Positions 34,620 to 43,474 of a DNA stretch of 64,000 nucleotides are shown one piece after another. Numbering within the stretch: position 1 is the stretch's first letter; every line of letters begins with the position of its first letter. The position numbers and the translations under genes are program-made. Location of the stretch: contig CAMATZ010000023.1 in assembly GCA_945861275.1 (NCBI GenBank), positions 24,955 to 88,954 of the forward strand, written 5' to 3'. Below the pieces are notes generated by a model. The model did not search any database. It saw nothing but the letters and a program-made list of their open reading frames with translations, and was not told the DNA's origin. Origin of the DNA: Bordetella parapertussis (GTDB lineage Bacteria; Pseudomonadota; Gammaproteobacteria; Burkholderiales; SG8-41).

Positions 34620-35414
34620 TTACCCCAGCGCAGTGCGCAATTCACCGGTAACGCGCGACCCTTCCGCAAGTATGAAGGCGATCTCGCTGTTGGTGGTGAT
34701 AAAGCGCATGCCTTTGCGGATGAATTCCACCTGGCGCGCGAGGTTGCGGTCGCCCCCCGCCCCGGGGACCTTGCCGTGTTTCTTGCAGGCCGCGATCACC
34801 TTATCCAGCGCGGCCACATGTTCGGCGCTGCCGAATGTACCGGGCTTGCCCATCGCGGTGAGCAGATCATTAGAGCCGACGTGAATCACATCCACGCCTT
34901 CCACCGCGCAGATGGCGTCAAGGTTGTCCATCGCCTCCGGCGTTTCGATCATGCACACCACCAGCGTGTTGTCCTGCAGCGCCGCCACCAGCTCACCCAT
35001 CGGCGCGGCGCGATAATGAAGTATGGTATAGGCGCCGGCGACCGAACGCGTGCCCACCGGCGGAAATTTCGCCCGCGCCACCGCGCGCCGCGCCTGATCC
35101 GCTGTATTGATATCGGGGAAGACTATGCCAACCACACCGTTGTCGAGCAGCGCCTGCGTGTTCGGATCGTCGCAACTGCTCACGCGCACCAGCGGCGCAA
35201 TGCCCATGCCGTTGGCGGCCATGGCCATATGCCCGATGGTTTCGACGTTATACAGCGCATGCTGCCCGTCGATAAAGATGAAATCGTGCCCGGTAGTTTT
35301 GGCGATGCCCGCGATATCGCCGGAGCGCGCCAGGCGCACATTCATGCCGAGCGCGATTTTGTCCTGCTTGAATAATTCTTTGATGGGGTTGGGTAGGGAT
35401 ACGGGGGACGCCAC
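34620..35414 (-). CDS. HpcH/HpaI-family aldolase (2-keto-3-deoxy acid aldolase-like)
   Basis: This 264-residue TIM-barrel protein matches class II HpcH/HpaI aldolases. The start LFKQDKIALGMNVRLARSGDI, the basic loop PVGTRSVAG, and the metal ligands in MIETPEAMDNL (Glu) and VGSNDLLTAMG (Asp) are all visible. These enzymes cleave or form 4-hydroxy-2-oxo acids with pyruvate. The GTG at 35414 with AGGAG seven bases before it is chosen; 24 upstream codons in the same frame look unrelated. It lies between the exported hydroxy-acid oxidase and Bug copy 9. Confidence 0.87.
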   Translation of the reverse strand: MASPVSLPNPIKELFKQDKIALGMNVRLARSGDIAGIAKTTGHDFIFIDGQHALYNVETIGHMAMAANGMGIAPLVRVSSCDDPNTQALLDNGVVGIVFPDINTADQARRAVARAKFPPVGTRSVAGAYTILHYRAAPMGELVAALQDNTLVVCMIETPEAMDNLDAICAVEGVDVIHVGSNDLLTAMGKPGTFGSAEHVAALDKVIAACKKHGKVPGAGGDRNLARQVEFIRKGMRFITTNSEIAFILAEGSRVTGELRTALG

Positions 35415-35436
35415 GTTGTTCTCCTGAGCTTTAAAT

Positions 35437-36705
35437 TCAAAACTTCCGCACAAAATTCGGATTGAGATCCTTGATCGAACGCGCACCGCATTGCTGCATC
35501 ACGGCCCGCGTTTCTATGCGCAGCAGTTCGAGCACGCGCTCGACACCGGCCTGACCGAACGCACCCAGGCCCCACAGATACGGCCGCCCGATGCACACGG
35601 CGCGAGCGCCCATCGCCAGCGCCTTCACCACATCGGCGCCGCGGCGGAATCCGCTATCGACCAGCACCGGCAGGCGCCCTTTCACCGCTTCGATCACTTC
35701 GGGCAACGCATCGATGGCGCCGCGGCCGCTGTCTTCGCCGCGCCCGCCGTGGTTGGATACGATGATGCCATCGACGCCGTGCTGCACTGCAGCCGCTGCG
35801 TCTTCGGCGGTGAGGATGCCTTTCAATACTATCTTCATGCTGGTGGTGTCGCGCAGCCGCTTGACGAAATCCCAGGTCATGTTGTTGGACTGCATGCTGG
35901 CCACCTTGGATAAATCGATGCCGGCGTAATTGGGCCTGCGGTCGCGGTCCCCGCCGCTGCCCCCGCCGCCCGACGGCGAACTGTGGCACTGCCGGCAATC
36001 GCGCGTGTCCGTGGCACGCAACCTGAACAGCGTCTCCTGATTACGGCCACCGACGCGGTCCACCGTCACCGCCACCACCGGCGCGCCCGCGGATTCCGCG
36101 CGTTTCACCAGCGCGCGCGCAACCTCCCAACTCGATGTCGCGTAGAGCTGAAACCACACCGGCCCGCCGCGTGCCTCGATTGCATCATCAATCGATGTGG
36201 TAGCCCCGGACGCCAGCATTTCCAGATGATTGCCCACCCGGGCCGCGCGCGCGACCGCCATTTCGCCGTCTGCGTGATAGGCCTTGTTACCACCGGTGGG
36301 CGCGATGCAAATCGGCGACGCGTAGGTGGTGCCAAAAATTTCCATGCTCATATCCATCTTTGACACGTCGTTCAAGCGGCGCGGCCGCAGGTAATACTTG
36401 AGAAACGCTTCGCGATTGGCGCGCAAAGTCACCTCGTCATCCACACCCGACGCCATGTAACCAAAATGCGCGGGCGGCACGTTCTTGCGGCAGGCCAGCT
36501 CAAAATCAAAAACGTTGATCGCCTCTTTGGGATTGCTAATGACTTTCTGCGGCGACAGCGATCCCCACATCAGCGGGTCGGGCGAGCGCGTGGTGGGCAC
36601 CGCCTCCGCTGCGATAGCAGCGAAGCCGGGAGATGCCAGCAAGGGGCTCGCGGACATCCATTTCAAAAATTGGCGGCGATTGGCGGCGGTGTCGTTCGGT
36701 AACAT
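35437..36705 (-). CDS. Tat-exported alpha-hydroxy-acid oxidase with a CxxCH motif
   Basis: This 422-residue FMN enzyme starts with a twin-arginine signal (ANRRQFLKWMSASPLLASPG), placing it in the periplasm. The TIM-barrel core has the family's WFQLY strand, the catalytic base His319 in VSNHGGRGED, and the phosphate loop VDSGFRRGADVVKALAMGA. After TVDRVGGRNQETLFRL an inserted loop reads DCRQCH (Cys237, Cys240, His241), followed by a Gly-rich stretch (SSPSGGGGSGGDRDRRP). CxxCH is the attachment motif for haem c, which is added in the periplasm, so electrons could pass from FMN to a covalent haem. The substrate may be lactate, glycolate or another hydroxy acid. The HpcH aldolase follows at 22 bp. 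Confidence 0.85.
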   Translation of the reverse strand: MLPNDTAANRRQFLKWMSASPLLASPGFAAIAAEAVPTTRSPDPLMWGSLSPQKVISNPKEAINVFDFELACRKNVPPAHFGYMASGVDDEVTLRANREAFLKYYLRPRRLNDVSKMDMSMEIFGTTYASPICIAPTGGNKAYHADGEMAVARAARVGNHLEMLASGATTSIDDAIEARGGPVWFQLYATSSWEVARALVKRAESAGAPVVAVTVDRVGGRNQETLFRLRATDTRDCRQCHSSPSGGGGSGGDRDRRPNYAGIDLSKVASMQSNNMTWDFVKRLRDTTSMKIVLKGILTAEDAAAAVQHGVDGIIVSNHGGRGEDSGRGAIDALPEVIEAVKGRLPVLVDSGFRRGADVVKALAMGARAVCIGRPYLWGLGAFGQAGVERVLELLRIETRAVMQQCGARSIKDLNPNFVRKF

Positions 36706-36767
36706 GTGGATTCTCCCCCTTTAAACATTATTCGTTCGACTTTTGAGTGGGTCAATACCAACCCTGT

Positions 36768-36846
36768 CATTCCCGCGCAGGCGGGAATCCATACGGTGGT
36801 GCAAATAGCGAAAGTGTTATGGGTTCCCGCCTGCGCGGGAACGGCA
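36768..36846. repeat. dRS3-like inverted-repeat pair
   Basis: TTCCCGCGCAGGCGGGAA (36770-36787) and TTCCCGCCTGCGCGGGAA (36824-36841) are perfect 18-bp reverse complements, and each half is itself nearly palindromic. The form ATTCCC-N8-GGGAAT resembles the dRS3 repeats of Neisseria. It occupies part of the 331-bp gap 36706-37036, in which no gene is seen. Confidence 0.75.
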
Positions 36847-37036
36847 GAATAAGTTTTTCAATTCTTGAATACCAAGATTAGATTTCTGTCGATACCCACT
36901 GAAAAATCCGATGAACTTCTAATACTCAACAGAGAATCCGCCTGTTGGGTGGCAGAGTCAAGCATCGACGCCATGCCACGCCACTAAGGGAGCGAAACTG
37001 GCACAATCATGGCCTTCGCATCGTTGGGTAAACACC

Positions 37037-38068
37037 ATGAACAAAAAAATCGCGGTTCTGGGGTGCGGCGCCATCGGCAGCAGCGTCAGCGCCGATCTAA
37101 CGCAAGCCGGTTACGACATCACCGTCATCGATCAATGGCCCGCGCAGGTCGAGAAACTCAAGGCCGACGGCCTTGAAATCACGATGCCGGATGGCGTAGT
37201 CAAAACACCGATCCGCGCCCTGCATCTGTGCGAGCTCTCGTCCGCTCGTCTTGAATTCGACATCGTATTGATGGCGGTGAAATCCAACGACCACCGCTGG
37301 CTGGCGGAATTCATCAAGCCGTATCTGAAAAGCGACGGCATGTTCGTCGCCATCCAAAACGGCTTCAACGATGATTCCATAGCTTCGATCATTGGCAAAC
37401 AACGTGTGATCGGCTGCGTGGTCGAACTGTCGGCGGAAATCTTCAATCCGGGATTCGTCAAGCGCAATACCACGCATCAGACGACGTGGTTTTCAGTGGG
37501 CGAACTGGATGGATTTTTCACCGAGCGGGTGAAGGAGATTCAATCCATTTTGAATCACGTCGGCCGCTGTGACGTGACCAACACCATCTACAGCGCGAAG
37601 TGGACCAAGCTCATCGCCAACAGCATGACCATGGGGCCGTTCGGCCTGCTCGGCCTGGGCAACTCCGAAGCCGCGCACCTGCCCGGCATGTTCGATCTCT
37701 CGGTGCAAATCGGCAAGGAATCGGTGGCGGTGGGTGAAGCGCTGGGTTATCGCATGGAGCCGATCTTTGGACTGCGCGCCGATGAGTTTGCAGGCACCAG
37801 CGATGAAAATCTGGTGACCGCGATGAAAACACTGCTCGGTCATGTCAGCCGCGGCCGCACCGCCCCGATACACGACCACATGAAAGGGCGCACCAGCGAA
37901 ATGGCATACATCAGCGGCTTGGTGGCGCGCAAAGGCAGGGAACTCGGCATAGCGGTGACGGGCAACGCTGCGGTTGCCGAAATCGACCGCCAGATCAATC
38001 GCGGCGAGATCAGGATGGAGCGGTCGAATTTTGAATTGTTAAAGCAGAGGGTCAACAAGCAGGCTTGA
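37037..38068 (+). CDS. Ketopantoate-reductase (ApbA/PanE) family oxidoreductase
   Basis: This 343-residue protein has an N-terminal Rossmann fold KIAVLGCGAIGSSVSADL (about 4-21) and the family strand DIVLMAVKSNDH (about 77-88). The C-terminal helical domain contains KWTKLIANSMTMGPFGLLG, which carries the catalytic Lys. The segment IGCVVELSAEIFNPGFVKR is less similar to true PanE, so it is probably a paralogue acting on another 2-oxo or 2-hydroxy acid. The start is weakly marked. Its last 17 bases overlap the end of the convergent amidase gene. Confidence 0.83.
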   Translation: MNKKIAVLGCGAIGSSVSADLTQAGYDITVIDQWPAQVEKLKADGLEITMPDGVVKTPIRALHLCELSSARLEFDIVLMAVKSNDHRWLAEFIKPYLKSDGMFVAIQNGFNDDSIASIIGKQRVIGCVVELSAEIFNPGFVKRNTTHQTTWFSVGELDGFFTERVKEIQSILNHVGRCDVTNTIYSAKWTKLIANSMTMGPFGLLGLGNSEAAHLPGMFDLSVQIGKESVAVGEALGYRMEPIFGLRADEFAGTSDENLVTAMKTLLGHVSRGRTAPIHDHMKGRTSEMAYISGLVARKGRELGIAVTGNAAVAEIDRQINRGEIRMERSNFELLKQRVNKQA

Positions 38069-39479
38069 CGGCCAGCACTGCGTGCGCCACCCGTTCATAG
38101 ACATAGGCCAGTTGCAACACCCCTGAATCATCCTGCGGCTTGCCGATAATCTGCACCCCCATCGGCAAGCCTGCGTGGTTGAAGCCACAGGGCATGCTGA
38201 TGCAGGGCAACCCCGCAAAGGTGGCGTAGATCGACGACTCCATCCAGCGGTGATAGGTGTCCATCGGCTTGCCATTGATTTGCCGGGGCCAGCGATCCTC
38301 TACCGGGAAAGGCCACACCTGCGCGCTGGGCAACGCAAGATAATCAAACTTTTCGAACAACGTGAGCAGATGCTGATAAAAGCTGCTGCGGGTGGCGCTG
38401 GCGCGCATGAATTCAGATCCCGTCAGACTTTGCGCGCTGTCATGCTCCCACAGCGCTTCGGGTTTGATCTGTTCGCGGTTGCCGGCTTGCAGCAAGTATG
38501 GTGCGATGCGTGAGGCGACGAGGGCTTTGCGCCACACCAGCCAGGCATCCCACACGCGCTCGGGTGCGTAGCCCAGGACAGCAGGCGCCACCGCACAGCC
38601 TGTACCCTGCAGGCGCTTGAGACCTTGCTCACACACATCCAGTATGCCGGGTTCCATCGGCAGGTAGCCGTTTAAATCACCCAGCCATGCAACACGCTTG
38701 TTTGGCGCATGAAAATCAGCCAGCGTCTTCGCAAATACAGCGTGAGCGGCGATTGAAAAAGGCGCGCGCGGATCGAAGCCGGATTGTGTTTCGAGCAACA
38801 TCGCGAGGCTACGCACATCCCGCGCCATCGGCCCATCGGTGCTGAGCTGTGCCATCCACACATCGCTCGCAGGCCACGCCGGTACGCGGCCATAGCTTGG
38901 GCGCATGCCAAAAATATTGCACCACGCCGCCGGATTGCGCAGGCTGCCCATGAAATCGCTGCCGTTGGCCACACACAACATGCCGCTGGCCAGCGCTGCC
39001 GCCGCGCCACCACTCGACCCGCCTGCGGATTTCTGCGGATCATAGGGGTTGCACGTAGGGCCAAACACGGTGTTAAAGGTGTGCGAACCCAGGCCAAACT
39101 CGGGCACATTGGTTTTGCCGATGACTATGCAGCCGGCGGCCTTCATACGCTGCACCACCAGGCCGTCTTCCGTGGGCACAAAGTCGCGCATCAGGGGGCT
39201 GCCCATGGTGGTGCGCAGGCCTGCCGTAAGCGACAGGTCTTTGATGGCCTGGGGAATGCCGTGCATCCAGCCCATGACCTCGCCGCGCGCCAGCATCGCG
39301 TCGTAGCGGTCCGCCTCGGCCAGCAATTCGTCTGCATCGCGCAGGCTGACGATGGCGTTGACACGCGGGTTGACCTCTGCAATGCGGGCCAGCGTGGCCG
39401 CCATCAGCTCGCGGCAGGAAAGCTCCCGGGTATGGAGCATGCGGGACAGTTCGTGCGCGGGAACGTCAGTGATATTCAT
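38052..39479 (-). CDS. Amidase-signature family hydrolase
   Basis: This 475-residue enzyme has the Ser-cisSer-Lys triad of the amidase-signature family. Lys80 lies in HGIPQAIKDL, the cis-Ser is in QKSAGGSSGGAAAAL (155/156), and the nucleophile is Ser179 in FMGSLRNPA. The usual GGDTGGS before the nucleophile reads NGSDFMGS, an accepted variant. It has no signal peptide. The substrate is unknown. It overlaps the convergent ketopantoate-reductase-like gene by 17 bp at its 3' end. A repeat element lies just upstream of its start. Confidence 0.87.
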   Translation of the reverse strand: MNITDVPAHELSRMLHTRELSCRELMAATLARIAEVNPRVNAIVSLRDADELLAEADRYDAMLARGEVMGWMHGIPQAIKDLSLTAGLRTTMGSPLMRDFVPTEDGLVVQRMKAAGCIVIGKTNVPEFGLGSHTFNTVFGPTCNPYDPQKSAGGSSGGAAAALASGMLCVANGSDFMGSLRNPAAWCNIFGMRPSYGRVPAWPASDVWMAQLSTDGPMARDVRSLAMLLETQSGFDPRAPFSIAAHAVFAKTLADFHAPNKRVAWLGDLNGYLPMEPGILDVCEQGLKRLQGTGCAVAPAVLGYAPERVWDAWLVWRKALVASRIAPYLLQAGNREQIKPEALWEHDSAQSLTGSEFMRASATRSSFYQHLLTLFEKFDYLALPSAQVWPFPVEDRWPRQINGKPMDTYHRWMESSIYATFAGLPCISMPCGFNHAGLPMGVQIIGKPQDDSGVLQLAYVYERVAHAVLAVKPAC

Positions 39480-39506
39480 AGGGAAATGCGGATCAAATAA
39501 ATTTCA

Positions 39507-39591
39507 GACAGGATGAACAGGATTTACAGGATAAGAACAAGGGCCGCATGTCATCTGCTCTGATCCTGTTTACCCTCCTGTTAATCCTGTC
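39507..39591 (+). repeat. 85-bp palindromic repeat, copy A
   Basis: Ends GACAGGATGAACAGGAT and TCCTGTTAATCCTGTC form an imperfect inverted repeat around AACAAGGGCCGCATGTCATC. An almost identical 85-bp copy in reverse orientation lies at 50435-50519. Both are in gaps between genes. Confidence 0.8.
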
Positions 39592-39627
39592 GGTGTTAAA
39601 TGCACTTCAGACATCCGGCACATGCCG

Positions 39628-40800
39628 TCAGCCCCCCTTCGCCAATCGCGTCTCGACGATGCGTGCGAACACGCTCGCACCCAGCGCGAGCGCGCCATCA
39701 TTAAAATCGTACGCGGGGTTGTGTACTTCGCAGGCGCCTTCGCCGGCGCCGTTGCCGATATTGAAGTAACAGCCGGGCACCTTTTCCAGCATGAAAGAAA
39801 AATCTTCCGAGGCGGCAATCAGATTCGGATTGCGATTCACGTTGTTCTCTCCCACCACTTCCGCGCACACACCCGCGGCGAACGCCGCTTCCTTCACGTC
39901 ATTGACCGTGGGCGCAAACGTCACACGGAAGTCGATTTCCGCTGTGGCGCCGTAGGCCTCGGCGGTTCCCTTGACCACGCGCCGCATTGCGCTTTCGATT
40001 AATGTCATCACCTCACGCGTGAAGGCGCGCACGGTGCCGGCAAGCTGTGCGGTTTGCGGAATGACATTGTAGGCGTCGCCGCCAATAATTTTGGTTACCG
40101 ACAACACTGCTGCATCCAGCGGGCGCACGTTGCGTGAGACGATGCTTTGCAGTGCGATCGTAATATGCGCAGCCACCAGCACCGGATCAATGCCCGCTTC
40201 GGGCCGGGCCGCGTGTGCGCCTTTGCCGGTGATGCGGATGTCGAAGAAAGCGCCGCCCGCCATCATCGGCCCCGCGCGCACTGCGAACTGGCCAAGCGAC
40301 AGGCCGGGCCGGTTGTGCATTCCAAAGATAGCGTCGCACGGAAACTTCTCGAATAGTCCGTCCGCGATCATCGCGCGCGCGCCGCCGATGCCTTCCTCTG
40401 CCGGCTGAAAAATAAAGTTCACAACGCCGTCAAAGCGGCGCGTTTCCGCCAGGTACTTCGCCGCACCCAGCAGCATGGTGGTATGCCCGTCGTGACCGCA
40501 GGCGTGCATGCGTCCGTCGTGCGTCGAGCGGTGCGCGAAGGTGTTCGCCTCGTGGATCGGCAAAGCATCCATATCCGCGCGCAAGCCCACAGAGCGTTTG
40601 CCGTCACCGGCACGCAGCACACCCACCACGCCGGTCTTGCCGACGCCGCAATGCACCTCCATGCCGAAGCTGCGTAATTTTTCGGCGACGATAGCCGCGG
40701 TGCGGTTCTCTTCAAAGCCTAATTCCGGATGCGCATGGATGTCGCGCCGCCAGCGCGTCATCTCATCCTGCAGGCACGCGATGGATTCGATCTCTGCCAT
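39628..40800 (-). CDS. M20-family amidohydrolase (hippurate-hydrolase-like)
   Basis: This 390-residue metal hydrolase has the M20D pattern. The opening MTRWRRDIHAHPELGFEE is typical, the metal site RMHACGHDGHTTML gives Cys101, His103 and His106, and FQPAEEGIGGARAMI carries the catalytic Glu pair. The last metal His is probably in the C-terminal segment ASEDFSFMLEKVPG region. Family members remove acyl groups from amino acids, as in hippurate or N-acetyl-amino acid hydrolysis. GGGGAGAGG is immediately before the ATG. It is not closely linked to a transporter. Confidence 0.9.
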   Translation of the reverse strand: MAEIESIACLQDEMTRWRRDIHAHPELGFEENRTAAIVAEKLRSFGMEVHCGVGKTGVVGVLRAGDGKRSVGLRADMDALPIHEANTFAHRSTHDGRMHACGHDGHTTMLLGAAKYLAETRRFDGVVNFIFQPAEEGIGGARAMIADGLFEKFPCDAIFGMHNRPGLSLGQFAVRAGPMMAGGAFFDIRITGKGAHAARPEAGIDPVLVAAHITIALQSIVSRNVRPLDAAVLSVTKIIGGDAYNVIPQTAQLAGTVRAFTREVMTLIESAMRRVVKGTAEAYGATAEIDFRVTFAPTVNDVKEAAFAAGVCAEVVGENNVNRNPNLIAASEDFSFMLEKVPGCYFNIGNGAGEGACEVHNPAYDFNDGALALGASVFARIVETRLAKGG

Positions 40801-40880
40801 GACACCTCTCCCCGGTTATTCATGCGCCGGCGCGGATACGCCAGTACCGGGATTAAACCACGAGAATGCACTAGCCTGTA

Positions 40881-41001
40881 GCCCGGAAGAAGGCCATGGC
40901 TTTTCATGGCCGTATTCCGGGGAAGTGTGGGTGGACAACATCGCGTGCTGTCAATGCGCCGTGCTTCTTCCCGGAATACGTCCTGCGGACTCCTTCCGGG
41001 C
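40881..41001. repeat. Cruciform-capable nested repeat
   Basis: Outer arms GCCCGGAAG (40881-40889) and CTTCCGGGC (40993-41001) enclose inner arms CGTATTCCGGGGAAG (40911-40925) and CTTCCCGGAATACG (ending 40982). It fills half of the 240-bp gap between M20 and beta-propeller genes. Confidence 0.65.
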
Positions 41002-41040
41002 AGATGTGTGTATAGGTTAGCCACTACCCATCTACGAAAA

Positions 41041-42987
41041 CTACCGCGCCACCGCCACCCCCGGCGCGTAATTCACGCGCTGCACTTCGGCTATCCTGCC
41101 ACCGGCCAAACGTCCCTCAACCAACTCGTACCCCATCAGCGCAAACACCCGTCCGCCGATGAACAGCGGGCGCGAGTTGCCGTACCAATCCACGCAGGAG
41201 GCGCGGCAGCCGTCGTTCAGATTACCGGTGCCGGGCGTTGCATCGAGCGCGCCGATTTCGCTCAGGCGCAGCGCATGGTTTTTCAAAAACATCACCGCCG
41301 CTGAGGTGTTGCGCAATTGCCGCGCGCCCGACAAGCCTGCGCCGACCACCGGCAGGCCGACCATGCCTTCGTTTTCATTCTCGGACTTGTAAAAGAAACC
41401 ATGGCTGCGCGTCTCACCTTGCGCAGCGTCTTTGCGTGTATAGCGGTCAGCGGGGACCGCCTGCGCACCCAGCCGCAGGCTGGTGAAATGCAGGTCCTGA
41501 CCGTCGCTGCCGACCACCACCGCGTTCGCGCCCATCGCTTCGATGCGATCCACGCCGTGCGCGAGGGGCACGGTCTGTGCGCCGGCAGCATCGGCGTAGC
41601 GCACTGCATACACCTGCGAGTTCAGCGTGCGCTGCGCGCGGCCCCAGCCTGCGCCGGCGCCATACAGCAAATACGGCCCGATGTAGCGGCTTTGCAGTGC
41701 GCCGGGCTGCGGTTTTGGCAACGCACGATAGGCCTCGGCGGGTGCGCTATCGCGACCGTTGGAGAAACTCGACAGCGGCACGCGCATCAGCGCCATGTCG
41801 CCGGAATTCATCTCGGCGGCCCACATGCCATCGCCGCGCCCGTTGGAACGCAGCAGCACGTTGAGATGGCCGTCGTCGCCTTCGAGAAACGAAAACTGGT
41901 CGATGGGGCTGCCGGCGGTCTTGAGCGCACTGGGCGCCGTGCCATCGAGCGGTATGCGAAACACGGCCGAGTTAGTGGCGGAAGCAGCGGCAGGATTACG
42001 CCGGTATGCGGTGGTCCACACGAACACTGAACCCGACGACACGTAGAACACGCGCCCCGGAGCGCCCATCACTGCGGTGCTTTCGCAGTCGAATTCCGGC
42101 TTGGCGAGATCGCACACCGACACCGTATGCAAAGCAACACCCTGATACGGGTCCAGCGGTTCGTCGGTGCGATAGATACGCGTGGCCGGCGCGATGCGCC
42201 TGAAATCAGTCGCTGTCGCACCACTTTGCCATTGACGCAGGGCAGGAAACGCCGGAAACGGATCCGCGGTGAACGGATTGAGGCGCAGCGGCGAATAAAA
42301 AATCAGCTTGCTGCCGATCAAACGGCTGGCGTAATTACGCGACGAATAATAATCGTTCGAGCGCAAATGATAGGTTGATTTGTACTTGAGCGCGCCCCCA
42401 CTGGAAATCTCAAACAAGCCGATTTCAGTGCCGCCGCGCTGGTAGCTGTAGCCGATGACAATGATGGTGTTGCCGGAAAGCAGCATTTCGTCGTACCACG
42501 CACCGCCCGGGCTGATACCTTCGCCAAAGGCATCAACAGTGGACACCGGCGTGACGCTGTGGCTGCGATCGCGATCACGCACTTTCACCGTGAACAAGCG
42601 CCCACGCCGCAAAATCACCAGATGCTCGCCGTGCAGTTTGACGATGCCGCCTTCATCGACGCCGGCATGTTGCACGTTGGTGACGCCGTCGCTTTCATCT
42701 TTTTTTTCCAGCGCGGGCGCGGCGGCAGGCGTGACTTCTGAAAGCATCCCCATGCCCGATTGCAGGCGCGCAGCCGAACGCGCTCCGTCACGCCGCTGCT
42801 GCTCTTCGGCCCAGCGCTTGAACAGGTCGCGAATCTCCTGCTCATTTTTGAAGGCTTGCAGGGTGGCGCGGGGTGCGGTCGACTTGGCGGTCACGTGAGC
42901 GGAGGCGCATCCTGACCATGCGGTGCAGACGGAAAAAGTTGCAAACGCAGCAGTAACAATGGCCCGCGATAAGCCTTGATGATTCAT
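41041..42987 (-). CDS. Secreted beta-propeller domain protein (PF09826-like)
   Basis: This 648-residue protein has a signal peptide (SRAIVTAAFATFSVCTAWSG), a charged linker (about 35-105), and then a beta-propeller beginning with the family mark TNVQHAGVDEGGIVKLHGEH (about 120). Repeated short strands follow, such as LFTVKVRDRDRSHSV, EIGLFEISSGG and RVFYVSSGSVFVW. Proteins of this type are secreted or surface-attached in many bacteria; their activity is not established. The ATG at 42987 has AAAGGAG six bases before it, so the 67 upstream codons are rejected. The Cys in SGCAS is not a canonical lipobox. Confidence 0.83.
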   Translation of the reverse strand: MNHQGLSRAIVTAAFATFSVCTAWSGCASAHVTAKSTAPRATLQAFKNEQEIRDLFKRWAEEQQRRDGARSAARLQSGMGMLSEVTPAAAPALEKKDESDGVTNVQHAGVDEGGIVKLHGEHLVILRRGRLFTVKVRDRDRSHSVTPVSTVDAFGEGISPGGAWYDEMLLSGNTIIVIGYSYQRGGTEIGLFEISSGGALKYKSTYHLRSNDYYSSRNYASRLIGSKLIFYSPLRLNPFTADPFPAFPALRQWQSGATATDFRRIAPATRIYRTDEPLDPYQGVALHTVSVCDLAKPEFDCESTAVMGAPGRVFYVSSGSVFVWTTAYRRNPAAASATNSAVFRIPLDGTAPSALKTAGSPIDQFSFLEGDDGHLNVLLRSNGRGDGMWAAEMNSGDMALMRVPLSSFSNGRDSAPAEAYRALPKPQPGALQSRYIGPYLLYGAGAGWGRAQRTLNSQVYAVRYADAAGAQTVPLAHGVDRIEAMGANAVVVGSDGQDLHFTSLRLGAQAVPADRYTRKDAAQGETRSHGFFYKSENENEGMVGLPVVGAGLSGARQLRNTSAAVMFLKNHALRLSEIGALDATPGTGNLNDGCRASCVDWYGNSRPLFIGGRVFALMGYELVEGRLAGGRIAEVQRVNYAPGVAVAR

Positions 42988-43474
42988 GGCAAACTCCTTT
43001 CGGGTTACGACACGCGCTGGCGCAAGCAGCAGAAAAATGATCGTAACTATTTGTTTTTGAACAATATTTATGATAGGCGCTGTAGTGTCAGTAACACCCT
43101 TCGCCTGACCTGCCGATGTAAACGCAGCACCCTGGAGAATGGGGTTAAGCCGTGAACTATGGAATTGAATCATCGCTGTGCGGATCACCTACGCCCAGCG
43201 CGCCACGGCGGCACGGATCACCCGGCTTTATGCAAGCGCGCGATGTCGTTGCACGCTCCGACCGGCTGACCTGGCGACTCCCGGGCTTTTGTTAACGCAT
43301 GTGCGCTAAAATCCGTGGCACGCAGCCGGAATAATTACTGGTGAACTGCAATGTGATGTACGAACTGGTTTCTGGCGTGCGCCAGAATGACGGCATAGCG
43401 GGATCGAATGTCTCCGTGTTGCTGGTGGCTTCTGTGGCAAGAAACTCCCTTTTCAGGTTTTAAGGAAACTACAA
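42988..43474. other. Intergenic gap with one palindrome, no gene seen
   Basis: This 487-bp region between divergent genes contains no credible reading frame. A perfect palindrome TTCTGGCGTGCGCCAGAA is at 43370-43387, about 90 bp upstream of the acyl-CoA dehydrogenase start. It could be an operator or a REP fragment. Confidence 0.5.

Noticed and set aside
42988..43188. N-terminal extension of the beta-propeller protein
   Set aside because: An ideal AAAGGAG site and signal peptide begin at 42987.
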